Shown here: positions 1-6,429 of the stretch, piece by piece
How positions within the stretch are numbered: position 1 is the stretch's first letter
Layout of the letters: every line of letters starts with the position of its first letter
Program-made: the position numbers and the translations under genes
Notes under the pieces: model-generated
What the model saw: the letters and a program-made list of their open reading frames with translations, nothing else
Databases searched by the model: none
What the model was told of the DNA's origin: nothing
Source: Deltaproteobacteria bacterium
Lineage (GTDB): Bacteria; Desulfobacterota; Desulfobacteria; Desulfobacterales; ETH-SRB1
Assembly: GCA_019309665.1 (NCBI GenBank)
Contig: JAFDFV010000030.1
Span: 1 to 10,279, forward strand
DNA length: 10,279 bases
Reading direction: 5' to 3'

Positions 1-267
1 TGAACAATCTGCGTCCGAACAGTCAACAGCGCCGTCACAGTCATTGTCCTTGTTATCATCGCATACCTCAACTGCACCAGGGTTGACAGCAGGATCATTG
101 TCATCACAATCCACAGCCGTTCCACAATCACTCTGCGCATAATAATTATCAGAGTCGGCATCCGTACATGTCTGGCATGTCTGGCATGCCGGGTCTGCTG
201 AACAATCTGCGTCGGCACAGTCAATCAGGCTATCCAGGTCATCATCGATGCCGTTGTCACATATCTC
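1..267 (-). repeat. Two diverged copies of a 23-residue MopE-type repeat, period 198 bp
   Basis: Residues 166-188 (bases 267-199) and 232-254 (bases 69-1) are two versions of the same unit: E-[IV]-C-D at the start, then an Asp/Asn-rich stretch, then D-C-x-D-A-D-C-S at the end. The distance is exactly 66 codons, and the 15 bases TGAACAATCTGCGTC are identical at 1-15 and 199-213. The second copy runs off the window edge, so more copies may follow. A small internal duplication gives CQTCQTC (bases about 168-189). Confidence 0.8.
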
Positions 268-762
268 CGGCACAGGTGTGTAAGGTTTTACAATCACAAT
301 GTAGAAGTTTCCTCCCAGAGTGCTGGTTCCGGCAGAAAAGTTTTGCTTATAAACGTCGAAATGCCCCATCACTTCTGAGACCCCTATGATCAGAGGGGTG
401 GAGACGAATTTACTTGTCAGCCAATCCGGGAGAGAGGTTGCACGAGTGTCATAACCTATGTAAATGGTTGAGTCTTGCGAAATGGTAAATTCTAAAAAGG
501 AAACCGATGTATTTGCCTTATCCTTTTTTTTGGTCTTGATCCACTCTTCTTCGCCTTCAGTTAATTCGGAAGGAACAGACGTTAGAGTATAAGTCCTGTC
601 CAAATAGTATTCGTCTCCGACTTGAAGACCGGCTACCACATAAACCGTAGGAGTTATGATAGTGACATTGGCCTGTGCATCAGTCAGTGGCACCACAAAA
701 AACACAACTAAGAGTAAAAATGTAAGCCAAAGGCTTTGTCTTTGTATGATTTTATGCTTCAT
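1..762 (-). CDS. Secreted MopE-type Cys/Asp-rich repeat protein (3' end beyond window)
   Basis: I translated this frame by hand: it starts at the ATG at 762-760 and stays open for 254 codons to the left edge, so the C-terminus is missing. Residues 1-31 look like a signal peptide: KHK and RQ near the start, a hydrophobic core LTFLLLVVFFVV, and an AQA cleavage site at 29-31. Residues 33-160 form a beta-rich module (YYLDRTYT, YIGYDTRATSLPDW, AGTSTLGGN) of a type I recall from secreted bacterial glycoside hydrolases and lyases, where it is an accessory domain. From residue 166 the chain becomes Cys/Asp-rich, with EICDNGIDDD, DADSDNYY and DCDDNDPAVNPGAVEVCD, matching the putative metal-binding MopE motif (PF11617) common in deltaproteobacterial exported proteins. 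No catalytic domain is visible in the part present. It has its own promoter and is probably not part of the polysaccharide operon. A surface or secreted metal-binding role is inferred from the family only. Confidence 0.85.
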   Translation of the reverse strand, partial: MKHKIIQRQSLWLTFLLLVVFFVVPLTDAQANVTIITPTVYVVAGLQVGDEYYLDRTYTLTSVPSELTEGEEEWIKTKKKDKANTSVSFLEFTISQDSTIYIGYDTRATSLPDWLTSKFVSTPLIIGVSEVMGHFDVYKQNFSAGTSTLGGNFYIVIVKPYTPVPEICDNGIDDDLDSLIDCADADCSADPACQTCQTCTDADSDNYYAQSDCGTAVDCDDNDPAVNPGAVEVCDDNKDNDCDGAVDCSDADCS

Positions 763-776
763 GATTAGACTCGCTT

Positions 777-798
777 TTAGGCCTTTGCGTAGGCCTAA
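777..798 (-). promoter_or_regulatory. Perfect 8-bp inverted repeat in the leader of the MopE-type gene
   Basis: TTAGGCCT (777-784) and AGGCCTAA (791-798) are perfect inverted repeats around a 6-base loop. They end 14 bases before the ATG at 762, in a leader with no good Shine-Dalgarno sequence. A stem here would sit next to the ribosome landing site. There is no following T run on the minus strand, so it does not look like an intrinsic terminator. A third AGGCCT lies at 923-928 in the same leader. Either RNA-level control or a protein-binding site is possible. Confidence 0.5.
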
Positions 799-962
799 CG
801 TTTAGGGGGAATATAATGTGACAAATTTTTCATTTTACGGTTCCCTACAAGAAGTCTCGGATTCAAGGTGGAGTATGATCAAAAAACCTATTTCTGGGGA
901 GCAATGACACTGAACTTCAGGTAGGCCTTACAAAACAGTGCGTGTCAATATTTTTAAAAAGT

Positions 963-991
963 TATATATCATGTTGTGGACCCCAAGTCAA
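963..991 (-). promoter_or_regulatory. Sigma70-type promoter for the MopE-type gene
   Basis: On the minus strand, TTGACT (991-986), a 17-base spacer and TATATA (968-963) make a near-consensus -35/-10 pair. It lies between the end of the GT2 gene and the secreted-protein gene and points towards the latter. The predicted start site near 956 gives a leader of about 190 bases. This is the best promoter-like sequence I found in the window. Confidence 0.6.
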
Positions 992-1106
992 GGACAATTT
1001 TCTCCTAAATTAAGGTGCGTTTCTTTTTGTTTTTTAACCCAATTATTCATGCTGCCATTCGAGCAACTTCCTCCCCCCACTCACTATATCTCTCCGGTAG
1101 AAAGCA

Positions 1107-1970
1107 TTACAGCGCAAAAACCTTGTATTTAATGCTACCAATTAATCGTCCGCTACGCCAGCCGAGCAGCCATAAACAGTGTGCAAGATCACCCTTATTA
1201 CGAATTCGGTAAAGGCGCTTTATCAATTGCTTCCATCGTAGAATCGGGTCTTTCCATGTAAGCATCGGCATCCCCAGTGTACAATACCTCTTATAAAGCT
1301 TGACATTTTCTTCCGAATACTCAAACGCTTGCCGGAACAAATCGGTGAATTTTTTTCGATATCGATAATGAAGAACTGCATCAGGAACAAAATGGAGCTT
1401 TGTTCCTCTTAACTGAATCCTCCAACAATAATCGGTGTCATCGAGTGAGAAGAAGGTCTCATCGAGCCCGCCAATTTCTTTATGAAGAGAGCGTTTAATG
1501 CCCAAGGTGCAACCCGCTGCATGGGGAAGGAAGGAAGGATAGGTATACTTTTGTAGTCCCCTTTTCTGGAAACATCCACGACTCTTCCGAACCAACGGTT
1601 TATTGAGCTTTTCTGTTTCCACTCGGCAGGCGACGAAGTCATTCTCATGAAGTGCCTTGCTCATGGCTGCCAGCCATCCAGAGGCCACCTGGTCGTCTTG
1701 GTCAAGAAACAGAAGGGCATCCCCGGTTGCGGCATCTACACCAACATTACGCGCATGCGCTCTTGACTGGCGGTCAGAAGAATCAACAATACGAAGTTCG
1801 GGTATCCGTTCCCTATAAGTCTTTACAATTGCCAGCGATTCATCGGTAGATCCATTGTCAGAGATGACCAGCTCCCATGGACCAGCGTAGCGTTGGTTAG
1901 CAAGTGCTTCAAGCTGGTTTGCAATGAAGTCTGCACCGTTGAAACAGGCAATAACCACACTTACTTTCAT
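1107..1970 (-). CDS. Family 2 glycosyltransferase
   Basis: This 287-residue protein has the GT-A fold pattern of GT2 enzymes, which transfer a sugar from a nucleotide donor during polysaccharide assembly at the cytoplasmic face of the inner membrane. The N-terminal strand VSVVIACFN (3-11) is followed by SDNGSTD (37-43), the metal-binding region FLDQDD (88-93), GGLDE (167-171) and the acceptor-side DDTDYCWR (177-184). A basic, helical C-terminal part (about 205-287) has no clear transmembrane segment. Length is normal for a single-domain rhamnosyl- or hexosyl-type GT2; donor and linkage cannot be read from the sequence. The ATG at 1970 is preceded by AAGGA about 8 bases upstream. It follows the GT4 gene after 47 bases and is probably the last gene of the operon. 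Confidence 0.92.
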   Translation of the reverse strand: MKVSVVIACFNGADFIANQLEALANQRYAGPWELVISDNGSTDESLAIVKTYRERIPELRIVDSSDRQSRAHARNVGVDAATGDALLFLDQDDQVASGWLAAMSKALHENDFVACRVETEKLNKPLVRKSRGCFQKRGLQKYTYPSFLPHAAGCTLGIKRSLHKEIGGLDETFFSLDDTDYCWRIQLRGTKLHFVPDAVLHYRYRKKFTDLFRQAFEYSEENVKLYKRYCTLGMPMLTWKDPILRWKQLIKRLYRIRNKGDLAHCLWLLGWRSGRLIGSIKYKVFAL

Positions 1971-2017
1971 AATAACATCCTTTATCGCATTAGGTATTAC
2001 TTGATAGCGTATTCGTG

Positions 2018-3364
2018 TTAAGAGTTCTTCGACACGACAGAGGAGTAAATTCCCTCAAGCTCGCTAATTTCTTCTTCGATGAGTTTTACATTAGGTATGC
2101 CCATTCTCCATTGGGCAAGGATAGATGGTTGCGCTGCAATGCGGTGGAGGATAGCTCTTAGGCCTTTTACGTCTCTTAGTTTAAAAAGATCTCCACAAAT
2201 GTCGCGCTGCACAAGCTCTGCCATTCCACCAATGTCCGAAGCGATTACCGGCGTCTTACAGGCATATGCTTCCAATATGACGTTTGGACTATTTTCATAC
2301 CAAACCGACGGAACAATCAATACATCAATTTGAGAGAAGACGCTTGGTATCTCGCGATTGTCAAAGTGTCCAGCAAATCGAATGCGTTTGTCACTATTAG
2401 CTAACTGATGTAATCGTCGCCCGTAAACAGGATATTTATCTATTTCTCCGAAAATGTTCAATCTAACCTGACTATGAGAGAAATTAAGCTGTTTAAAAGC
2501 CTGTATCAGAATATCAACTCCTTTATGCGGGTAAATATTACCAACGAAGCCAAAACGGACAGGACCATGATCTTCATTGAGTGATGGGGGCTTCCATTGT
2601 GACGTATCTAAGCCTTGGCGGCACAAAACAAACAACTCTTCGGGTATCCCCGAGGCTACATACCTATCTTTTAAGAATTGAGACGGGGCAATTAACCTGG
2701 CAGTTTGCATTAGCATTGCCTTCAAATAACTGCGCCATTCAGATATACGCCGCGGGTCGCCAGAGGAAACCATTTTCGTACGCAAGAAAGGATATTGCGA
2801 AGCCCATAGCAAAAGTTTCCCATACAAACCACTAGTTGCCCTATTAATTGTAGGATACCGCAATTTTTTGTTCAATTTTGTATTACATAAACAAAGCAAA
2901 CATTCTAATCCATTATCTGGGCAATGGCACAGTTCTCCAGTGTTGCGGAGTAATGTATTTCGGGGACAAATCCAATAAAATTCTGTGAGTGTAACAACAA
3001 CCGGGACCCCTGTATCCCGAGCAGCCTGGACTGCGCTGCCTGTATTTCGGACGCCACTGATCAGGTGAAATATGTCAGGACGGTCATTATGCAGTCGACC
3101 TGTTAGATATTTACCGATGAGTGGATTTTTATACTGCCACGTGGCCACCTTAGATTTGTTGAATGAGAGACGAGTTACATCTATGCCATCTATGTGCTCA
3201 TTATTCACATTGATATCATCCCCTGAAGAATCTGTGTTGTCCACAGCCACCACTTGTATCATATGTCCACGACGTTTTAACCAACGTGCGGTTCGGTGTG
3301 TTCGCCACTCTGCACCACCAATTTGATTAGGTGGGAAACCGTGTACAGCAAGTATTATTTTCAT
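2018..3364 (-). CDS. Family 4 glycosyltransferase (GT-B fold)
   Basis: This 448-residue retaining GT-B glycosyltransferase has an N-terminal acceptor domain beginning MKIILAVHGFPP with GGAEW at 16-20. Its C-terminal donor domain starts near FGFVGNIYPHKGVDILI (271-287). The E-x7-E nucleotide-sugar motif is E357...E365 (ENSPNVILE), followed by TPVIASDIGGMAELV (371-385). An insert at about 133-160 carries six cysteines (C133, C146, C148, C155, C158, C160), a pattern I associate with a subset of GT4 enzymes and which could bind a metal. The start ATG overlaps the stop of the 51-codon ORF upstream (ATGA at 3364-3361), and there is no strong ribosome binding site of its own, so translation is probably coupled. 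It acts in assembly of the exported glycan; donor sugar unknown. Confidence 0.93.
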   Translation of the reverse strand: MKIILAVHGFPPNQIGGAEWRTHRTARWLKRRGHMIQVVAVDNTDSSGDDINVNNEHIDGIDVTRLSFNKSKVATWQYKNPLIGKYLTGRLHNDRPDIFHLISGVRNTGSAVQAARDTGVPVVVTLTEFYWICPRNTLLRNTGELCHCPDNGLECLLCLCNTKLNKKLRYPTINRATSGLYGKLLLWASQYPFLRTKMVSSGDPRRISEWRSYLKAMLMQTARLIAPSQFLKDRYVASGIPEELFVLCRQGLDTSQWKPPSLNEDHGPVRFGFVGNIYPHKGVDILIQAFKQLNFSHSQVRLNIFGEIDKYPVYGRRLHQLANSDKRIRFAGHFDNREIPSVFSQIDVLIVPSVWYENSPNVILEAYACKTPVIASDIGGMAELVQRDICGDLFKLRDVKGLRAILHRIAAQPSILAQWRMGIPNVKLIEEEISELEGIYSSVVSKNS

Positions 3365-3516
3365 GAGGAAGGTCCGATAAGCACTCGCAAATATTGAGGT
3401 TGAAAAATAGATGAAGCAAGTAATAATCTGTTTTCAGTGCGAGTCATTTGATCCTTTTTTGAACATGATCGATAAAATTTAATCAAGCTAATCCAATCTT
3501 TACCAATATTGTTCAT
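3361..3516 (-). CDS. Unrecognised 51-residue ORF, ATGA-coupled on both sides
   Basis: The frame begins with ATG at 3516-3514 and ends at TGA 3363-3361. The start overlaps the reconstructed stop of the decayed methyltransferase gene (ATGA), and the stop overlaps the ATG of the GT4 gene (ATGA). An internal ATG at 3447 has AAAAAAGGATCAA directly upstream, a good ribosome binding site, and would give a 28-residue version. The protein begins MNNIGKDWISLIKFYR and ends QYLRVLIGPSS; no domain is recognised. The ending RVLIGPSS resembles the N-terminal strand of polysaccharide pyruvyltransferase-type proteins, which hints at a truncated gene, but this is weak. It may be a real small coupling peptide or what remains after a deletion. 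The neat overlaps favour continued translation. Confidence 0.45.
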   Translation of the reverse strand: MNNIGKDWISLIKFYRSCSKKDQMTRTENRLLLASSIFQPQYLRVLIGPSS

Positions 3517-4196
3517 CTATCGGTTTTTGCTTTTGTTAGCAGTCTGGTATTTATACGAAACATATAATAGGCATTGCGAAAACATTCTTTCATATTTTCT
3601 GGGCAAATCCCCAACAGTGTAATGGAAACGTCGTGTCATTACGAGTCTGCGTAATTCCCTCCCATTTTTCATAACTATCTACACCCTTAGCTGAATAAGG
3701 AAATAATTCAAGATATTCTTTAAACGCAAGATTCTGTCCGTCCATAGACACATCCACGTCTCCTACGATATTTATGCTTGTATAACTTATGTAATTATGA
3801 ATATGTTTTTTTTCAGTTTTTGAACCCCCCCCACTTCTAAAACGTTTCCATTGACCTCATTAGTTTTTATAAAGTGTTCAATATGTTGATTCATAATTGT
3901 TCTTGAAAATGGATAGTATTTTTTCTTTTCTCTTTTAACTCTACCAAATATTGCGTTTTTTATCCGACCCAGTACCCATCCTATTCTTGACTTAGGGCTC
4001 GGTAAAAAACAACTTGGTAGAATTTGCGCCCAAATTTGCCGTAGATTTAATCGATCTGATTGAGCAAAACCGCAGGAATAGCGAGCTATTTCGAGGACTT
4101 TTGCGATTGAAGATCGGTTAAAGATATGGTGAAGTTGGGATGCAAAAATGCCAAGTTATTTTTTATCGAGCCCTTATTGTCGATTACCAACTTCAT
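3513..4196 (-). pseudogene. Decayed class I SAM methyltransferase-like gene, three single-base frameshifts
   Basis: The gene starts at ATG 4196 with GGAG 8 bases upstream (4208-4205), 44 bases after wzt. The first frame gives MKLVIDNKGSIKNNLAFL and stops soon after (TAG). The next frame gives KVLEIARYSCGFAQ through NQHIEHFIKTNEVNGNVLEVGG. At the G8 run (C8 on plus, 3825-3832) it must shift again to SKTEKKHIHNYISYTSINI, then MDGQNLAFKEY, SYEKWEGITQTRNDTTF and CWGFAQK. A third shift near 3593 gives MKECFRNAYYMF and TGA at 3515-3513. Each break is repaired by adding one base; with G9 the middle reads VLEVGGGSKT, a SAM-binding motif I. About 228 residues result. The rest of the Rossmann fold expected after DGQNLAF seems absent, suggesting an internal deletion as well. 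The methyltransferase call is inferred from motif I and its surroundings. Assembly errors in homopolymers are an alternative to real decay. Confidence 0.7.
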
Positions 4197-4204
4197 AGCG
4201 TATA

Positions 4205-4208
4205 CTCC
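4205..4208 (-). promoter_or_regulatory. Ribosome binding site of the decayed methyltransferase gene
   Basis: GGAG on the minus strand lies 8 bases before the ATG at 4196. It supports that ATG as the original start of the broken gene, although the longest open frame in this region begins further downstream in a different frame. Confidence 0.5.
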
Positions 4209-4240
4209 GAAAATGAGGTTCACTCTTACCTACTTCAAGA

Positions 4241-5431
4241 TCAATTTACTTCATATAACATATTCAAGAAGTTCTTTCCTGCCGAATAACCAATCCCGTT
4301 AAATTTAAGCGGGATTCTCCACCAAAATAAAGCCTCAGCCCTTTTTTTTGCCCATATTGAAATACTGATTATAGCATCGGCATTATTGATTGGGATGTTT
4401 TCTACTTTTATTCTGATAACGTGCTTTCCTTTTTGTAAATCAATTTTCTTGTCGTATGCTCTATTAGTTGCTTGAAAATAGTTTTCAGGTTCATTAGTAC
4501 ACATAATCTTAGTATCAATTTGTATTTCAGGATACGCTACTAAAGACTCATAATGCATGCATATAATAAAAGAGTCACCAGGATAAAACTCTTGTTGTTC
4601 TATATCTATTTTATAAAATATTATTTTATTGGTCCCATTGCAAATTTTCGTAATATCGGAATCACCTTTCACTGAAAAAAGTTTATTGTACTCGCTAATT
4701 GCCTCACCAACATTATCAAAGAACGTATGCTTTTGGTTATTCAACAAAAGAGCTTTTTCGGAAAAAGTTGAAACAACTTGCATATTATGTGATACTAAAA
4801 TAATTGCTGTGCCATTTTGTCTAAGCTCCCCAATTTTGTTAAAGCATTTCCTTTGAAATCCCCAGTCACCAACGGCCAAAATTTCATCAACTAACAAAAT
4901 ATCAGGGTTTATGTGGACGGCCACGGAAAAGCCTAATCTAACCCTCATACCTGAACTATAGTTTTGTACCGGGGTATCAATAAATTCTCCAATTTCTGAG
5001 AAGTCAACTATATCTTTAAACTTTCGATCAACTTCCGTTTTGGAAATTCCTAACACTGATGCATTGATATATATGTTCTCGCGGCCAGTCAGTATTGGGT
5101 TGAATCCAGCTCCCAATGCAATGAGTGCTTGCATCCGCCCTCTTACTTCGATACAACCCGTATCCGGCTTGATTAAGCCGCTAAGCATGCGTAATAGAGT
5201 CGTCTTTCCTGCACCATTAGGACCGATAAGAGCTATTGTGTCTCCCCGTTTCAATCTGAAGGAGACATTCCTAACAGCCCAGAATTCGTCCTTTCTCAGT
5301 GATTTTTTATGACTATTTTTACATCCGACTATCTCAGAGCCTAAATCTTTCACTGCATACCAAAGAGAACGCTTGAGCCTCAGGCAGAATTTTTTACTTA
5401 CATTTTCAGCTATTAGAAGAGTATGAGACAT
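4241..5431 (-). CDS. wzt: Polysaccharide ABC transporter ATP-binding protein with C-terminal extension (Wzt type)
   Basis: This 396-residue protein is the ATPase that, with Wzm, drives export of a lipid-linked polysaccharide across the inner membrane. Walker A is GPNGAGKTT (70-78), the LGAGF region lies at 106-110, the ABC signature is YSSGM (158-162), Walker B is ILLVDE (178-183) and the switch histidine is in SH (214-215). DEILAVGD with GFQRKC following is typical of the polysaccharide/teichoic acid exporter subfamily. Residues from about 255 to 396 form an extra beta-rich domain (FYPGDSFIICMHY, HVIRIKVENIPI). In the O-antigen systems where it is known, this Wzt C-terminal domain recognises the finished, capped chain end. 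Its ATG overlaps the wzm stop (TAATG at 5433-5429), so the two are translationally coupled. The extension predicts that export depends on a specific glycan terminus. Confidence 0.95.
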   Translation of the reverse strand: MSHTLLIAENVSKKFCLRLKRSLWYAVKDLGSEIVGCKNSHKKSLRKDEFWAVRNVSFRLKRGDTIALIGPNGAGKTTLLRMLSGLIKPDTGCIEVRGRMQALIALGAGFNPILTGRENIYINASVLGISKTEVDRKFKDIVDFSEIGEFIDTPVQNYSSGMRVRLGFSVAVHINPDILLVDEILAVGDWGFQRKCFNKIGELRQNGTAIILVSHNMQVVSTFSEKALLLNNQKHTFFDNVGEAISEYNKLFSVKGDSDITKICNGTNKIIFYKIDIEQQEFYPGDSFIICMHYESLVAYPEIQIDTKIMCTNEPENYFQATNRAYDKKIDLQKGKHVIRIKVENIPINNADAIISISIWAKKRAEALFWWRIPLKFNGIGYSAGKNFLNMLYEVN

Positions 5432-6291
5432 TATGCACTCATCCGCTCAATTATTATAGGAAGTGATATGCGATAGAGTATCCAGGTAATTGAAAGAGCT
5501 ATGATTGTCAATCCACTGACTATCAAAAAAGGATAGAGATTCGTAATAAACCCTTTTGTGACAAGATCTCTGGCACCAACGAGAATTGGACTTACGGGGT
5601 TCAACGTAGTCATGAGCGAAAAAGGAAATGACTGCGGCGGCGGATAGACTACTGGTGATAAAAAAAACCATAATTGTACAACAACAGGTAAACCAGATGC
5701 AATATCTGTGTACAGCATTCCAAGAGGTGTAAGGAATAGTCCAATGGTAATTCCCAGAAGAATTAACATAAATATAGCCATGGGCACCAATAAGAGTCCC
5801 AAGGTAATTTTCACTTTAAAAAAAAGAAGAATACCGATGAGAACTATCGACTTGATTAAAAAATTGAATAGAATGGTATAAAATGCCCCGAGGATAAGAG
5901 CTTCATAAGGAAATTTTATTTTGGCCAGCATTAATTTCGCTTTTCTCACAGACTGCAAAGGTGCGTTAAGGCTTTCCGCGAATACCTGCCAAAGGGTTGT
6001 CCCTACAAGAACAAAAACTGGATAGGGGATATCGGTCTCACCGAAGTCAACGATTTTTCTTGACTGCAAGACTATAAAAACTAAACCAACAAGAATCGGT
6101 GGTATAAACGACCAAAAAACACCGAGAATGCTCTGGCGGTATTGGGCCGAAATATCGCGCACAAAAAGCCTCCAAGCCAGCTCACGTGAACTCGCCAGGT
6201 CTCGACACATCAAACGCAGGAGATGCAACGGAGAACGCATTTGCGAATCTGGAGTATACATAACTACTGGTAATTTGCTATTGTGGTCCAT
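5431..6291 (-). CDS. wzm: Polysaccharide ABC transporter permease (ABC-2 type, Wzm)
   Basis: This 286-residue integral membrane protein has the family hallmark RDISAQYRQSILGVFW (45-60), an amphipathic interface helix leading into the first membrane span (about 61-77). Further hydrophobic segments lie at about 90-104, 133-157, 162-190, 200-217 and 252-274, giving the usual six spans. FPYE (127-130) and LSPVVYP (211-217) are also typical of O-antigen and capsule permeases. It forms the channel through which Wzt exports the polymer. AAGGA lies 7 bases upstream of the ATG at 6291 (6303-6299). The stop TAA shares its last base with the wzt start. The presence of Wzm/Wzt means polymerisation occurs in the cytoplasm, so no Wzy or Wzx is expected. 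Confidence 0.95.
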   Translation of the reverse strand: MDHNSKLPVVMYTPDSQMRSPLHLLRLMCRDLASSRELAWRLFVRDISAQYRQSILGVFWSFIPPILVGLVFIVLQSRKIVDFGETDIPYPVFVLVGTTLWQVFAESLNAPLQSVRKAKLMLAKIKFPYEALILGAFYTILFNFLIKSIVLIGILLFFKVKITLGLLLVPMAIFMLILLGITIGLFLTPLGMLYTDIASGLPVVVQLWFFLSPVVYPPPQSFPFSLMTTLNPVSPILVGARDLVTKGFITNLYPFLIVSGLTIIALSITWILYRISLPIIIERMSA

Positions 6292-6298
6292 ACGTGTT

Positions 6299-6303
6299 TC
6301 CTT
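6299..6303 (-). promoter_or_regulatory. Ribosome binding site of wzm
   Basis: AAGGA on the minus strand stands 7 bases before the ATG at 6291. It supports that start codon and shows that wzm is initiated independently of the short remnant ORF, which ends at 6328. Confidence 0.55.
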
Positions 6304-6327
6304 GTTTACTCGTGTTTCATTGGATAT

Positions 6328-6429
6328 CTAACCGTACTCACGGACGGCCTTAAGTAGATTGTCAGATGTTCCAATTAAGGTCTCAGGCCCGAATGTTCTT
6401 TTGGGGCAATAGTCTGGACTATTACTCAC
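6328..6429 (-). pseudogene. Short remnant-like ORF with a GT-[SPED]-x-LLKA ending
   Basis: A GTG at 6429-6427 overlaps the stop of the SGNH gene (GTGA), opening 33 codons to TAG at 6330-6328. The product contains CPKRTFGPETLIG and ends GTSDNLLKAVREYG. The last 14 residues match the spacing of the remnant at 7274-7182 (GT, an acidic pair or equivalent, two aliphatics, KA, five residues, stop), and both have 15 codons from GGA-ACA to the stop. I do not recognise the rest. It may be a fragment of a second nucleotide-sugar gene or a small translated ORF; its start codon overlap fits either. Confidence 0.35.

Larger units (their letters stand above)
763..1106. other. 344-bp intergenic region between GT2 gene and MopE-type gene
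   Basis: This gap holds the promoter at 991-963 and the AGGCCT hairpin at 777-798. I find no convincing intrinsic terminator after the GT2 stop: the minus-strand sequence there is purine-rich (GTGGGGGGAGG at about 1075-1065, then GTTAAAAAACAAAAAG) with no stable stem followed by T residues. Short plus-strand reading frames starting at 938 and 1015 have no ribosome binding site and overlap the GT2 3' end. I do not consider them genes. Confidence 0.6.

Noticed and set aside
812..817. Perfect TATAAT on the plus strand
   Set aside because: No -35 at a suitable distance and no gene downstream on the plus strand.
943..948. TTGACA on the minus strand as an alternative -35
   Set aside because: The bases 16-18 positions downstream read about CCTACC, not a -10 box.
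763..956. GEMM-I (cyclic di-GMP) riboswitch in the leader, suggested by ACGCAAAG and by CACGCAC
   Set aside because: The GCAAACC-type first strand, the tetraloop helix and the paired GGGACGCAAAGCC arrangement are missing; only short pieces match.
3825..3832. G8 (C8 on plus) as a phase-variation switch of the methyltransferase gene
   Set aside because: Restoring G9 repairs only one of three frameshifts, so slippage there cannot turn the gene on; decay or sequence error fits better.
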